Shown here: piece after piece, positions 7,493-16,102 of the stretch | How the letters are laid out: each line of letters starts with the position of its first letter | Position numbering within the stretch: position 1 is the first letter of the stretch | The notes under the pieces: generated by a model | Database searches by the model: none | The model's input: the letters and a program-made list of their open reading frames with translations, nothing else | Told to the model about the DNA's origin: nothing | NCBI GenBank assembly: GCA_003577005.1 | Contig: QEUW01000131.1 | Span: forward strand, 1-18,582 | Reading direction: 5' to 3' | DNA: 18,582 nt | From: Chloroflexota bacterium | Lineage (GTDB): Bacteria; Chloroflexota; Anaerolineae; Caldilineales; Caldilineaceae | Made by a program: the position numbers and the translations under genes

Positions 7493-8764
7493 ATGTCTAC
7501 TCAATCACACACCGGCGATCTACGCCGACACCTCGCCCCCCTCTGGGCGCGCTATGGCGATGCGCTGGCCGAACGAGCCGAGGGCGCCTATCTCTATACC
7601 AACGATGGCCGTCGCTTTCTAGATTTCACCTGCGGCATCGGCGTGACCAACACGGGCCACTGCCATCCTAAAGTAGTGGCGGCGGTCCAGGCCCAGGCAG
7701 CAAAGCTGATCCACGGGCAGATCAATCTGGTCTATCACCAGCCGATTCTCGACCTGGTGGGCGAGTTGCTCCAGGTCGTGCCGGCCCATCTGAGCAGCTT
7801 CTTTTTTGGCAACAGCGGCGCCGAGGCCGTAGAAGCGGCAGTCAAGCTGGCGCGCCAGGCCACAGGGCGGCCCAATCTGATCGTCTTCCAGGGCAGCTTT
7901 CACGGACGCACCATCGGCGCTATGTCGCTGACGACCTCGAACACCATCTATCGCGCTGGCTACCAGCCACTTATGCCCGGCGTCTTTGTGGCGCCCTTTC
8001 CCTACGCTTATCGCTACGGCTGGTCTGAGGAGGAGACTACCGCTTTTTGTTTACGCGAACTGCGCCATCTACTCGCCAGCCAGACGGCGCCGGGAGAGAC
8101 GGCTGCCATGCTCATCGAGCCGGTGTTAGGGGAGGGTGGTTATGTGCCGGCCACACCCGGTTTTCTGGCCGGGGTGCAAGAGATCTGCCGCGAACACGGC
8201 ATCCTGCTGATCCTCGACGAGGTGCAGACCGGTTTTGGCCGCACGGGCAAATGGTTCGCCCATGAGTACGACGGCGCCGAGCCGGACATCCTGGTCATGG
8301 CCAAAGGGATCGCCTCAGGCTTCCCGCTGAGCGGCATCGCGGCCCGGCCCGAGTTGATGGCCAAAGGGCAACCGGGCAGCCACGGCGGCACCTATGCCGG
8401 CAATGCTGTGGCCTGTGCGGCAGCCGCGGCAACGATCCGCGTGCTGCGCGACGAAGGGTTGATCGAGAACAGCGCCAAAATGGGCGAGGTGTTACAGACC
8501 GCGCTGCGCCAGGTGCAACAGCGCCATCCGCAGATCGGCGATGTGCGCGGCCGGGGGCTGATGATCGCCACCGAGTTCACCACGCCCGACGGACAACCCG
8601 ATGGCGCCACCGCCAAAGCTGTGCAGCTGGCTTGCCAGGAGAAGGGGCTGTTGCTCTTCACCTGTGGCACCTATGGCAATGTGATCCGCTGGATCCCGCC
8701 GCTGATCATCGACGAGGGGCACCTGGACGAGGGGCTGCGCATCTTTGAGGGTGTGCTGGCGTAG
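7493..8764 (+). CDS. Class III PLP-dependent aminotransferase, 4-aminobutyrate aminotransferase-like
   Basis: This is a fold-type I omega-aminotransferase of the GabT/ArgD group. It has GNSGAEAVEAAVKLAR (phosphate cup), FHGRTIGAMS, EPVLGEGGY, LDEVQTGFGRTG with Asp242 (pyridine nitrogen) and VMAKGIASGFPLSG with Lys271 (Schiff base). The 423-aa length is normal. The wording GEGGYVPATPGFL and DEVQTGFGRTGKWFA favours 4-aminobutyrate aminotransferase or a close relative, but acetylornithine or other omega-amine substrates cannot be excluded. The ATG has AGGAG five bases upstream. The neighbouring GNAT gene on one side and glycan genes on the other do not define the pathway. Confidence 0.93.
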   Translation: MSTQSHTGDLRRHLAPLWARYGDALAERAEGAYLYTNDGRRFLDFTCGIGVTNTGHCHPKVVAAVQAQAAKLIHGQINLVYHQPILDLVGELLQVVPAHLSSFFFGNSGAEAVEAAVKLARQATGRPNLIVFQGSFHGRTIGAMSLTTSNTIYRAGYQPLMPGVFVAPFPYAYRYGWSEEETTAFCLRELRHLLASQTAPGETAAMLIEPVLGEGGYVPATPGFLAGVQEICREHGILLILDEVQTGFGRTGKWFAHEYDGAEPDILVMAKGIASGFPLSGIAARPELMAKGQPGSHGGTYAGNAVACAAAAATIRVLRDEGLIENSAKMGEVLQTALRQVQQRHPQIGDVRGRGLMIATEFTTPDGQPDGATAKAVQLACQEKGLLLFTCGTYGNVIRWIPPLIIDEGHLDEGLRIFEGVLA

Positions 8765-8819
8765 GGTATGATGGCACCTAGCCCCACCCGCAGGCTTCTG
8801 GATTTACTCGCATCCATGC

Positions 8820-8825
8820 TATACT
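8820..8825 (+). promoter_or_regulatory. -10-like box just before the first GT-C gene
   Basis: TATACT ends 10 bases before the ATG at 8836, with no convincing -35 and no good ribosome-binding site. If used, the transcript would start at or very near the start codon (leaderless). The 71-bp spacer 8765-8835 contains nothing else recognisable. Confidence 0.35.
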
Positions 8826-8835
8826 AGCGGGCTGT

Positions 8836-10905
8836 ATGGTCGAACCTACTCCCTGCGCCCACTCTTTGCCTCGTCCACAGCGGTGGCCGAGGTTTCTTTT
8901 GCCAGTACTGCTGGCGGCGGCTTTTGCGCTCCGCCTCCACGAACTCGCCCGGCAGGATATCTGGTGGGATGAAGCGCGCAACATCGATGTGGCGCTCCGT
9001 CCGTTGGCGCAGATCGCCCCGGCGCCCGAGTTGGACATCCAGCCGCCCTTCTATTACTGGATGTTACATGGGTGGTTCAATGCTGCTGGCGTTGGCCTGG
9101 GCGAAGACCCGGCCCGTCTTGCCTTTGTCGCCCGCTTTCTGAGTGTGGCGGCGGGCCTGGTCAGCACGGCGCTACTCTACCCGCTTGGCGTCTGCGTCTT
9201 TTCCCCAACCGCTGCGCTGTTTGCCGTGGCCGTGGCTGCCTTTTCCCCCTTCTGGCTGGCCGAAAGCCAGGAGACGCGCATGTACACGCTGGGATTTGCG
9301 CTGTTGGCTGCGGCTGCGTGGATGTTGCTCCGGGGGATTGGAGACTGGAGAGTGGAGACTGGAGAGATTAGGGAGATTGAGGAGATTGGTAACCAGGAAC
9401 GGCCGGTCCCCTCAATCTCTTTTCTTGCTGGATTCACCCTCCTTTCCACCCTCGCCATCCTGACCCACTATAATGCGGTGTTTGTGTTGGTGGCCTGGTA
9501 TGGCTGGTGGCTGGGCTGGGCGTTGGTGCGGCGCCACCGTTGGCGGCAGGTGCGGATGTTGCTTCTCTGTGGAGTGGCGACTGCGCTGTTGCTCACTCCT
9601 ATGATCCCCATTGCGCTGCGCCAGATTCCCACCTACGCCAACCCGAATCTCACCGTGCCGACGGTGGGCGAATATCTATCGCAAAACTGGCAGGCTTATC
9701 TCGGCAGCTATGCCTTTGATCCAACCGGCTGGGGCGGCGTTGCCTCAATCTGGCTGTGGGCCGCTCTGGCCCTAACTGTCACTGGATTCCTATTCATTGG
9801 CCTGAGCCGCTCTCCTGTTCCTCCACTTCCCGCTCCCTCCCCCCCCGTCTTCCTCTTCGTTTGGGCAATCGGCGGACTGGTTCTATACTACGTCGCTGTG
9901 CTGGATCGGGGTGCATTCAACGTCCGGTACAGCAGCTTGATTACGCCGGCGCTTTATCTACTCATAGGAGGTTCATTGGCGGCCTGGGGACGGTGGTGGC
10001 GCCCATTGGCCGCCGGCGCGTTGAGTGTGGTTCTGGCTGGCATGATCCCGGCGCTCTGGGCCGACCTCTACGACCCTCGCTTTGCCCGTGAAGACATTGC
10101 CGGCGTGACTGCGTGGCTACGCACGGTCGCCGGCTCGGAGGATCTGATCCTGGTGGACCAGAAGTATCCGTTTGGCTTTTACTACCAGCGGTACGCCATC
10201 GACCCGGCGGCAAACCCCACGGGCGCCGAGCCGGCGCCGGCCCGCTATCTCTTTGTGGACATTAACACAGTGGATCAGCAGCTAAATAAGTGGGCCGGCC
10301 AGGCGCGCCAGGTCTTTTGGGTACAGTGGTTTGAAAGCGACACCGACCCGCGCCATGCCGTCCATTTTCTGCTCGACAAAGCGGGGCGCCATGCCGGCAG
10401 CCAGAGTTTTCAGGGTTATTCCATTGACTGGTGGATGCTGGAGCCTCCCAACCACTTTGAATTAGCGCCCGTACTGGCGCCCGCAACTTATCGTTTTCCG
10501 CCGGCGGTGGAAACGGTTGCCATCTCGCTGCCGGATGAACCCGTGACGCCAGGGCGGGGCGTGCCGGTAGTGATCCGCTGGCGGTTGGTGGACGGGGCGA
10601 ACGGTCCCCCGGCGCGGCCCTACAAGGCGCGCGTGGCACTCTATGACGCAGCCGGCGCCCGGCTGGCGCAAAGCGACGAGCGGCTGCTCAACGACCGCCA
10701 CCTCATGCCGGCCGAGTGGGCGCCTGCCGACGAGCCGTTGAATGTCTACTGGTTGCCGCTGCCGGATGAGATTACCGGCGGCTCCTATGAACTTCGCCTG
10801 CTGGTCTATGACGGCAAAACGCTTGAGCCGCTCACCCTGGTGGATGAAGCCGGTAACCCGGCTGGCCAGGAGGCGACGCTCGGAACGGTGGAAATTGAGC
10901 CATGA
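8836..10905 (+). CDS. GT-C (GT39/ArnT-like) membrane glycosyltransferase with C-terminal beta domain
   Basis: This 689-aa multi-pass protein probably moves a sugar from a polyprenyl-phosphate donor to an acceptor outside the membrane. The first helix (about 19-37) is followed by IWWDEARNID (DE at 45-46), the acidic first-loop motif of GT-C enzymes, then DIQPPFYYWMLH and AESQETRMYTL, both typical of the family. About 8-10 further hydrophobic segments reach residue 415. The C-terminal part (about 500-689) is soluble and beta-rich, ending GGSYELRLLVYDG, and presumably lies outside. Two loops carry heptanucleotide-derived low-complexity peptides (167-185, charged; 325-339, Pro-rich). The last bases ATGA overlap the start of the DegT gene, so the two are coupled. 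The sugar is not predictable. Confidence 0.88.
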   Translation: MVEPTPCAHSLPRPQRWPRFLLPVLLAAAFALRLHELARQDIWWDEARNIDVALRPLAQIAPAPELDIQPPFYYWMLHGWFNAAGVGLGEDPARLAFVARFLSVAAGLVSTALLYPLGVCVFSPTAALFAVAVAAFSPFWLAESQETRMYTLGFALLAAAAWMLLRGIGDWRVETGEIREIEEIGNQERPVPSISFLAGFTLLSTLAILTHYNAVFVLVAWYGWWLGWALVRRHRWRQVRMLLLCGVATALLLTPMIPIALRQIPTYANPNLTVPTVGEYLSQNWQAYLGSYAFDPTGWGGVASIWLWAALALTVTGFLFIGLSRSPVPPLPAPSPPVFLFVWAIGGLVLYYVAVLDRGAFNVRYSSLITPALYLLIGGSLAAWGRWWRPLAAGALSVVLAGMIPALWADLYDPRFAREDIAGVTAWLRTVAGSEDLILVDQKYPFGFYYQRYAIDPAANPTGAEPAPARYLFVDINTVDQQLNKWAGQARQVFWVQWFESDTDPRHAVHFLLDKAGRHAGSQSFQGYSIDWWMLEPPNHFELAPVLAPATYRFPPAVETVAISLPDEPVTPGRGVPVVIRWRLVDGANGPPARPYKARVALYDAAGARLAQSDERLLNDRHLMPAEWAPADEPLNVYWLPLPDEITGGSYELRLLVYDGKTLEPLTLVDEAGNPAGQEATLGTVEIEP
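9334..9419. repeat. Heptanucleotide tract inside the first GT-C gene, with fold-back
   Basis: Units GGGATTG, GAGACTG, GAGAGTG, GAGACTG, GAGAGAT and more degenerate ones run from 9334 to 9389. A pyrimidine stretch follows, in which CCTCAATCTC (9410-9419) is the exact reverse complement of GAGATTGAGG (9373-9382). The tract encodes a charged, non-family peptide (about GDWRVETGEIREIEEIG) in a cytoplasmic or external loop between two membrane helices. The frame is kept. 9339-9362 is identical to 14025-14048 in another gene. Confidence 0.75.
9810..9851. repeat. Pyrimidine-rich heptad tract inside the first GT-C gene
   Basis: CTCTCCT, GTTCCTC, CACTTCC, CGCTCCC, TCCCCCC and CCGTCTT follow one another in seven-base phase. 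They encode a Pro/Ser-rich linker (about SPVPPLPAPSPP) between membrane segments. It is more degenerate than the other tracts and could partly be ordinary low complexity. Confidence 0.5.
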
Positions 10906-12059
10906 GCACCACACAACTTGCGTTGTTCGACTTTTTGGAGCATCAGAACGCACCAAGACCAGGCGACTTCATCCCGGTCTACGAGCCTGCGCTCGGCCAG
11001 CAGGAAGAGACATTTGTCCTCGAAGCTGTGCGCAGCGGGTGGATCAGCAGTCTGGGCCAATATGTCACTCGCTTTGAGCGCGAGTTTGCCGAATTTTGCG
11101 GTGCGGCCTACGGAGTCAGCGTCTGTAATGGCACCGTGGCGTTGCACCTGGCGCTGCACGCGCTGGGCATCGGCCCGGGAGATGAGGTGGTCGTGCCGGC
11201 GCTCACCTTTGTGGCGACGGCCAACGCCGTCCGCTATACCGGCGCCACACCAGTCTTTGCCGATGTAGACCCCCAGACCTGGACGATTGCGCCGGACGAG
11301 GTCGAGCGGCTCCTGTCGCCGCGCACGCGGGCGATTTTGCCGGTGCATCTGTACGGCCACCCGGCGCCAATGGTGGAGCTCACAGAGCTGGCAGCTCGCC
11401 ACGGTCTACTGGTGGTCGAAGACGCCGCCGAAGCGCACGGCGCCGCCATCCAGGGGCGCCGGATGGGGACGTGGGGCCAGATTGCAGCCTTTAGCTTTTA
11501 CGCCAACAAGATCATCACGACGGGTGAAGGCGGCATGTTGCTGACCGGTGACCCGGCCCTGGCCGCCCGCTGTCGGCTGCTGCGCGACCATGCCATGCCA
11601 CCGGAACAGCGCTACTGGCACGACGAGATGGGCTTCAACTACCGCATGACCAATCTACAGGCGGCGGTGGGGGTGGCACAGATGGCGCGCATCGAACAGT
11701 TTATCACACGCAAACGCCAGATTGCGCAGCAATACAACCGTGCGCTGGCCGGCGTGCCAGGGCTCACGCTGCCCGTGGAGTTGCCCGGTTATACGAATGT
11801 GTATTGGATGTATTCGCTGCTGGTAGATGAGCGCTTTCCATTGACACGCGACGACTTGATGCTGGCGCTGCGCGAACGGCACATCGACAGCCGGCCCTTC
11901 TTTCATCCGCTCGATACGCTGCCGCCTTACCGGCAGGGTCCATCGCGGCCGACTGCGCTGCGGCTGAGTGGCCAGGGGATCAATCTACCCAGCGCGCCGT
12001 CGTTGACGGATGAGCAGGTGGGGTATATCTGTGCGACGATCTGGGAATTGGCGGGGTAG
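10902..12059 (+). CDS. DegT/DnrJ/EryC1 aminotransferase, perosamine synthase-like
   Basis: This PLP enzyme transfers an amino group to C4 of a nucleotide-activated 4-keto-6-deoxy sugar. The 385-aa product closely follows the GDP-perosamine synthase (Per/RfbE) pattern: IPVYEPALG at the front, SGWISSLGQYV, NGTVALHLALHALGIGPGDEVVVPALTFVATANAV, HLYGHPAPM, EDAAEAHGA, FSFYANKIITTGEGGM with the PLP Lys203, and YWHDEMGFNYRMTNLQAA. A related 4-amino sugar such as a dTDP-linked one cannot be excluded. ATGA overlap with the GT-C gene upstream indicates coupled translation. No dehydratase or epimerase for the sugar precursor is seen in this window, so those steps must be encoded elsewhere. Its product is the likely glycan building block of the cluster. 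Confidence 0.93.
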   Translation: MSTTQLALFDFLEHQNAPRPGDFIPVYEPALGQQEETFVLEAVRSGWISSLGQYVTRFEREFAEFCGAAYGVSVCNGTVALHLALHALGIGPGDEVVVPALTFVATANAVRYTGATPVFADVDPQTWTIAPDEVERLLSPRTRAILPVHLYGHPAPMVELTELAARHGLLVVEDAAEAHGAAIQGRRMGTWGQIAAFSFYANKIITTGEGGMLLTGDPALAARCRLLRDHAMPPEQRYWHDEMGFNYRMTNLQAAVGVAQMARIEQFITRKRQIAQQYNRALAGVPGLTLPVELPGYTNVYWMYSLLVDERFPLTRDDLMLALRERHIDSRPFFHPLDTLPPYRQGPSRPTALRLSGQGINLPSAPSLTDEQVGYICATIWELAG

Positions 12060-12061
12060 AG

Positions 12062-12124
12062 TAATCGGTAATAGGTAATCGGTAATAGGTAATCGGTAAT
12101 AGGTAATCGGTAATGGGTAATGGG
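12062..12124. repeat. Nine-unit heptanucleotide array at the DegT-GT2 junction
   Basis: Nine perfectly phased units begin two bases after the DegT stop: TAATCGG and TAATAGG alternate for seven units, then TAATGGG occurs twice. The alternation makes a higher-order 14-bp unit repeated three times. It is the cleanest array in the window, occupies the whole intergenic space and runs into the following gene, whose ATG (12113-12115) is made by unit eight. Confidence 0.92.
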
Positions 12125-12883
12125 TTGACGGTGGTTCCCGGCATCTCGATCGTCCTGCCGACGTACAATGAGCGTGAGAACATCTGCGACCTGATCGACG
12201 CCATCCGCCGTGAACTGGATCGGGAGCCGGAGGGGCGCGAGTGGCGCTATGAAGTCTTGGTGATGGATGACAATAGCCCGGATGGCACGGCTGCGGTGGT
12301 GCGCCAGCGTTTTGGCCTGACGAGCGATGATGTGGCGCAGGTGGGAAACTGTACTGTGCGCCTCTGCGTTCGTATGCAAGAGAAGGGGCTTGCCAGAGCG
12401 ATTCGCGATGGGCTGACGCGCGCGACCGGCCAAACGCTCGTGGTGATGGATACCGACTTCAACCACGACCCGGCCATGATCCCGCAGATGGTGGATCTGT
12501 TGCGCTACTACGATCTGGTCATCGGTAGCCGCTTTGTCATGCGCGGCGGCATGGAGGACGTAAACCGCTATCGGCTGAGCCTGCTCTATAATATGTTCAT
12601 CCGCCTGCTCTTTCACACCCAAATTCAAGACAATCTGAGTGGCTTTTTTGCCGTGCGCCGCGAGCGATTGATGCAGCTAAAGCCCAAATTTGATGCAATC
12701 TTTTACGGTTATGGCGACTACTTTATCCGTCTGTTGTTGGTTGCCTGGCGCAGCGAGTGGAAGATCCTGGAAGTGCCTGTCTATTACATCCTGCGGCGCC
12801 ACGGCGACAGCAAGACCGGTTTCTGGCCCATTTTTCGTGACTACACAAAGGCAGTCATCCGGCTGCGTTTATTTGGGCTATAA
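12113..12883 (+). CDS. GT2 polyprenyl-phosphate sugar synthase (dolichyl-phosphate mannose synthase-like)
   Basis: This soluble or membrane-associated GT-A enzyme should transfer a sugar from a nucleotide donor to a polyprenyl phosphate, making the donor used by GT-C proteins. It has ISIVLPTYNERENI, DDNSPDGT (D52, D53), MDTDFNHDP with the metal-binding D113/D115, SGFFAVRRERL, and RRHGDSKTGF near the end. At 256 aa it lacks the C-terminal membrane helices found in some relatives. The start is unclear: ATG 12113 lies in the heptad array and has no good ribosome-binding site. In-frame TTG 12125 or GTG 12131 would also leave the fold complete, and a stop at 12104 excludes anything earlier. A perfect TATAAT overlaps its stop codon. 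It is flanked by GT-C genes, which fits the pathway. Confidence 0.92.
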   Translation: MGNGLTVVPGISIVLPTYNERENICDLIDAIRRELDREPEGREWRYEVLVMDDNSPDGTAAVVRQRFGLTSDDVAQVGNCTVRLCVRMQEKGLARAIRDGLTRATGQTLVVMDTDFNHDPAMIPQMVDLLRYYDLVIGSRFVMRGGMEDVNRYRLSLLYNMFIRLLFHTQIQDNLSGFFAVRRERLMQLKPKFDAIFYGYGDYFIRLLLVAWRSEWKILEVPVYYILRRHGDSKTGFWPIFRDYTKAVIRLRLFGL

Positions 12884-12884
12884 T
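12879..12884 (+). promoter_or_regulatory. Perfect -10 box eight bases before the next ATG (leaderless promoter candidate)
   Basis: TATAAT overlaps the TAA stop of the GT2 gene, and the ATG of the following gene begins nine bases after its last T, so transcription would start at about the start codon. There is no ribosome-binding site for that gene and no recognisable -35. This is the arrangement expected for leaderless mRNA, but it could be chance. Confidence 0.45.
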
Positions 12885-12892
12885 GGCGTTCA

Positions 12893-15334
12893 ATGACTAC
12901 GTACCGCCGCTACGGCCTTCGTCTCCTGATCGCGCTCCTGGTCATCGTTTATACGCTGACCAACGCTGGGCGTTTTCATATTGTAGATGAAGTAAGCCTC
13001 TTTGCCCTGACCGAGTCGATCATCCTGCGCGGCGCGGTGGACACCAACGCCATCGCCTGGACCCAGTGGGTGAATAGCCCCGGCGAGGTGCTTGGTGAAT
13101 TTGGGCCAGACGGGCAGGTCTTTAGCAAGAAGGGGCCAGCGCCGGCACTGGTGGCCGGCCCCTGGTATTGGCTGCTGCGGTCGATTGCCCGGCTCAACAT
13201 TCAGATTGGGATTCTACAAGGGACGCTGCTTTGGAATGGTCTGGTCACCGCCTTGACCGCGGCGCTACTGTGGCTGGTCGCCACACGGCTTGGCTACAGC
13301 GACCGGATCGGGCTGGTTCTGGGCCTTCTCTTTGGCCTGGCTACCATTGCCTGGCCGTATGCCAATCATTATTTCGGCGAGCCCCTCAGCGCGCTGAGCC
13401 TCCTGGCCTGTTTCTACGGTTTGGCAACCTACCGCCAAAGCGGGCGTTTGCGCTGGCTCTGGCTGGCAGGGATGGGCGCCGCCGTTGCCGTGGCGACGGT
13501 CACAGCGCATGTGGTGCTGGTTGCCGTGTTTGCACTCTACTGGCTCTGGGTCGAGGGCTCCAACCTGTGGGCTGCACGCCAGGTGCTCGGCCAGGAGGTT
13601 ACACGGGTTGCGCTGCGTCTGTTTCTCGCCGCCTCGGCCTTTGGCGCGCCGCTGCTGCTGGCCGGCGGCTTGCTGCTCTGGTACAACCGGGTGCGCTTTG
13701 GCGATCCATTTGTAACGGGCTACCACTTTGACAGCGGCGAAGGCTTTACCACTCCCTTCTGGCAGGGATTCTGGGGGTTGGTGATCAGCCCGTATCGCGG
13801 GGTCTTCTGGCATTCGCCCCTGCTGCTGGCAACGCCGGTGGGATTCCTCTTCTTTTTGCGCAAGCACCGGGGCGAGGGCGTGTTGATCGCAGTGCTCACG
13901 GCAGCGCTGGTCGGGCTCTACAGCATCTGGTGGATGTGGTGGGGCGGCTTTGCCTGGGGCCCCCGCTTTCTGGTGCCGCTGACGCCATTTTGGGTATTAC
14001 TCCTGGTGCCGCTTGTGCAGAGGCTGGAGACTGGAGAGTGGAGACTGGGACGCAGCCACTCCCCACTCCCTATTCCCCGTTCCCTCAGGTTCACCAGCGC
14101 TTTTTTGCTGTTATTAGCGATTGCGTCGCTGGTTGTGCAACTGTTGGCCGTAACAGTCAACTATGTCAACTATGAAATCGAGTTGCGCCAGATCTTTCCC
14201 ACCGACGAGGCCAATCCATTAGCGTATGGGCCGCCGGCCCAACGGCTGGCGGATTGGCGCTACAGCCCGGTGATCGGCCAGGTGCAGCTCTTGCGCGAAA
14301 GTCTACGCGCCAACAGCGACCTGGCCTGGTTGCGGGCCGATGGCGTGCTTCACCTGAGCACACTTGTCATTGGGTTGGCGGGGCTGACGACACTGCTCGG
14401 CGCAACCTGGGGCTGGTGGCGGTTGGGCGCCGAGCCAAAAGAAGAGAATCTGCCCAGTTGGCCCATCCGCAATCTTGCACCTCTGTTGGCGCTCCTGGTG
14501 ATGGCTACCTGGTTGGGTGAAAGCAGCCGCGACCCGCACTACGGCGCCCCTAACGAAGGGTACCGCGCGATCCTGGCCGAAATCTGCGCCCAGGCCCAGC
14601 CGGCGGATGCTCTCATCGCCGTTGCCCCGTATGACTATCATATCCCCATGAACTGGATGGGTGGGCTCTGCCCCCAAGGTATTCCCCTCTTTGGCTATGC
14701 GCCAAGCAACCTGGAACACCCCGAAGCGCAGGAGGTGCTGGGGCGGATCATGCAATCCTACCAGCGTATCTGGTTTGTCACAAGCGGACTGCCACCCAAC
14801 GATGCCGAGAACAGCGTCGAACATGGGTTGGCCGCGCTGGCCTACAAGGCGGATGATCGCTGGTTTGGCACCTACCGGCTCGTCCGCTATGCGACGCCTG
14901 TTGCGCTGGCCAACTCGCAGAATGTCCCGCTTGATATGTTCCTCAACACTCGTGACTGGGAACAGGTAACCATTTGGGCGGTACGTGCGCCGGGCGCTGT
15001 TCGTTCGGCCGAGATCATGCCGGTGGAGTTGGTCTACCAGCTAGATACACCAGTTCAGGGCAACTTGCGTTGGTTTGTCCAACTCCTGACCGCCGAGGAT
15101 TATGTGGTGGCGCTGATCGATACAGCGCCCGCCCAGGGCTACGCCAGCTTTTCCAGCTTGCCAGTGGGTGTTCAGTTTGTGGAAAAAGTTGCCTTGCAGC
15201 TGCCCGACCGGCTGGCGCCGGGGCGCTACCGGCTGATCGCTGGTCTCTACAATCCAGAAGCACCCGACCCCAACCGGCTGCTCACCCCAACCGGGCGCGA
15301 CCATGTAGACCTGGGGATCATCGTGGTGCGCTGA
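12893..15334 (+). CDS. Large multi-pass membrane protein, GT-C glycosyltransferase-like, with C-terminal soluble domain
   Basis: This 813-aa protein has about 10-12 hydrophobic segments in its first two-thirds. The first helix (about 10-26) is followed by an acidic loop motif (HIVDEVSLFALTESI), and the pattern VFSKKGPAPALVAGPWY then PYANHYFGEPLSA is typical of membrane glycosyltransferases common in Chloroflexota. The donor and acceptor are unknown. After a last helix near residue 540, the C-terminal region (RDPHYGAPNEGYRAILAEI...) is soluble and ends with a beta-type segment (GRYRLIAGLYNPEAPDPNRLLTPTG) reminiscent of the end of the first GT-C protein. Residues 379-398 come from a heptad insert. 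There is no ribosome-binding site; the start is supported by the -10 box eight bases upstream and by the membrane-protein N-terminus. Which gene family name applies (PMT_2-like or DUF) is uncertain. Confidence 0.82.
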   Translation: MTTYRRYGLRLLIALLVIVYTLTNAGRFHIVDEVSLFALTESIILRGAVDTNAIAWTQWVNSPGEVLGEFGPDGQVFSKKGPAPALVAGPWYWLLRSIARLNIQIGILQGTLLWNGLVTALTAALLWLVATRLGYSDRIGLVLGLLFGLATIAWPYANHYFGEPLSALSLLACFYGLATYRQSGRLRWLWLAGMGAAVAVATVTAHVVLVAVFALYWLWVEGSNLWAARQVLGQEVTRVALRLFLAASAFGAPLLLAGGLLLWYNRVRFGDPFVTGYHFDSGEGFTTPFWQGFWGLVISPYRGVFWHSPLLLATPVGFLFFLRKHRGEGVLIAVLTAALVGLYSIWWMWWGGFAWGPRFLVPLTPFWVLLLVPLVQRLETGEWRLGRSHSPLPIPRSLRFTSAFLLLLAIASLVVQLLAVTVNYVNYEIELRQIFPTDEANPLAYGPPAQRLADWRYSPVIGQVQLLRESLRANSDLAWLRADGVLHLSTLVIGLAGLTTLLGATWGWWRLGAEPKEENLPSWPIRNLAPLLALLVMATWLGESSRDPHYGAPNEGYRAILAEICAQAQPADALIAVAPYDYHIPMNWMGGLCPQGIPLFGYAPSNLEHPEAQEVLGRIMQSYQRIWFVTSGLPPNDAENSVEHGLAALAYKADDRWFGTYRLVRYATPVALANSQNVPLDMFLNTRDWEQVTIWAVRAPGAVRSAEIMPVELVYQLDTPVQGNLRWFVQLLTAEDYVVALIDTAPAQGYASFSSLPVGVQFVEKVALQLPDRLAPGRYRLIAGLYNPEAPDPNRLLTPTGRDHVDLGIIVVR
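14027..14084. repeat. Heptanucleotide tract inside the second GT-C gene
   Basis: GAGACTG, GAGAGTG and GAGACTG (14027-14047), a short gap, then CACTCCC, CACTCCC, TATTCCC and CGTTCCC (14057-14084). The purine half and pyrimidine half are roughly complementary. The 24 bases 14025-14048 are identical to 9339-9362, yet here read LETGEWRLG where the other gene reads GDWRVETG. The insert codes for a loop between hydrophobic segments and keeps the frame. Confidence 0.85.
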
Positions 15335-16074
15335 CCAATACGAAACAGGGAGTGTGGCGTGCGGAAGGTGCGGGGGTGGGAGCGTTGGCTGAATAACCGG
15401 GCAGAAGCAGACCAGCCAGACTGGGTGGTGCTGGCGGGCTATGTGCTGTTGGCCGGGCTTTTCTATGGACCGCTCCTGTTGGGTCTGCGCACCTTTCCTG
15501 ACGGCGACTTTACACATCATTTTCTACCCTTTAGTCTGTTTCACCACCAGGCGTTACGCACGGGACAGTTGCCGCTGTGGAATCCCTACACATATGCGGG
15601 CCATCCTTTTCTGGCCGATACGCAAGCTGCGGTCTTCTACCCCGTCAGCAATCTCGTGCTGGCGCTAACCTGGCCGTGGACTGCGGCCAGCGCTCGCCTC
15701 TACTTTTTGCAGGCGGAAGCGATCCTGCATATTGCGCTGGCGGGTTTCTTTGTCTACCTGCTTGTGCGCGACCTGACAGGCAGCCGCTGGGCCGGCTTTA
15801 CGGCTGGCTGCTGTTTCGCCTTCTCTGGCTATCTCACCGGCTATCCGCCCCTACAACTGGCGGTGTTACGCACCGCCATCTGGCTGCCGCTGCTGCTCTG
15901 GCTGCTCTACCGGGCCTACGCCGAACCGCAACGCTGGTGCTGGTGGATCGGCGCTGCGCTGGCTGCGACCAGCGCAGTTTTTGCTGGCCACCCCCAGACC
16001 TGGCTCTATATTGGCTATATAGCCGGAGCCTTTATGCTAGCGCGTGTGGCGCCAGGCTTATGGCGCAGAAGGTC

Positions 16075-16102
16075 CACTCCCCATCCCCCAGCCCCTCGCC
16101 CC
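16075..16102. repeat. Pyrimidine heptads inside the YfhO-like gene (first)
   Basis: Four phased units CACTCCC, CATCCCC, CAGCCCC and TCGCCCC encode a Pro-rich linker (STPHPPAPRP, about residues 239-248) between membrane helices. The first unit is identical to units at 14057 and 16375. Confidence 0.7.

Noticed and set aside
7426..7671. Small plus-strand open frame between the GNAT and aminotransferase genes
   Set aside because: It overlaps the well-supported aminotransferase start in another frame and shows no motif.
12062..12124. CRISPR array
   Set aside because: The units are seven bases with no spacers, and no cas genes are present.
11927..12628. Minus-strand frame containing repeated Pro-Ile-Thr-Asp-Tyr-type residues
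   Set aside because: The repeated residues are just the heptad array translated on the wrong strand; the frame lies opposite the DegT and GT2 genes.
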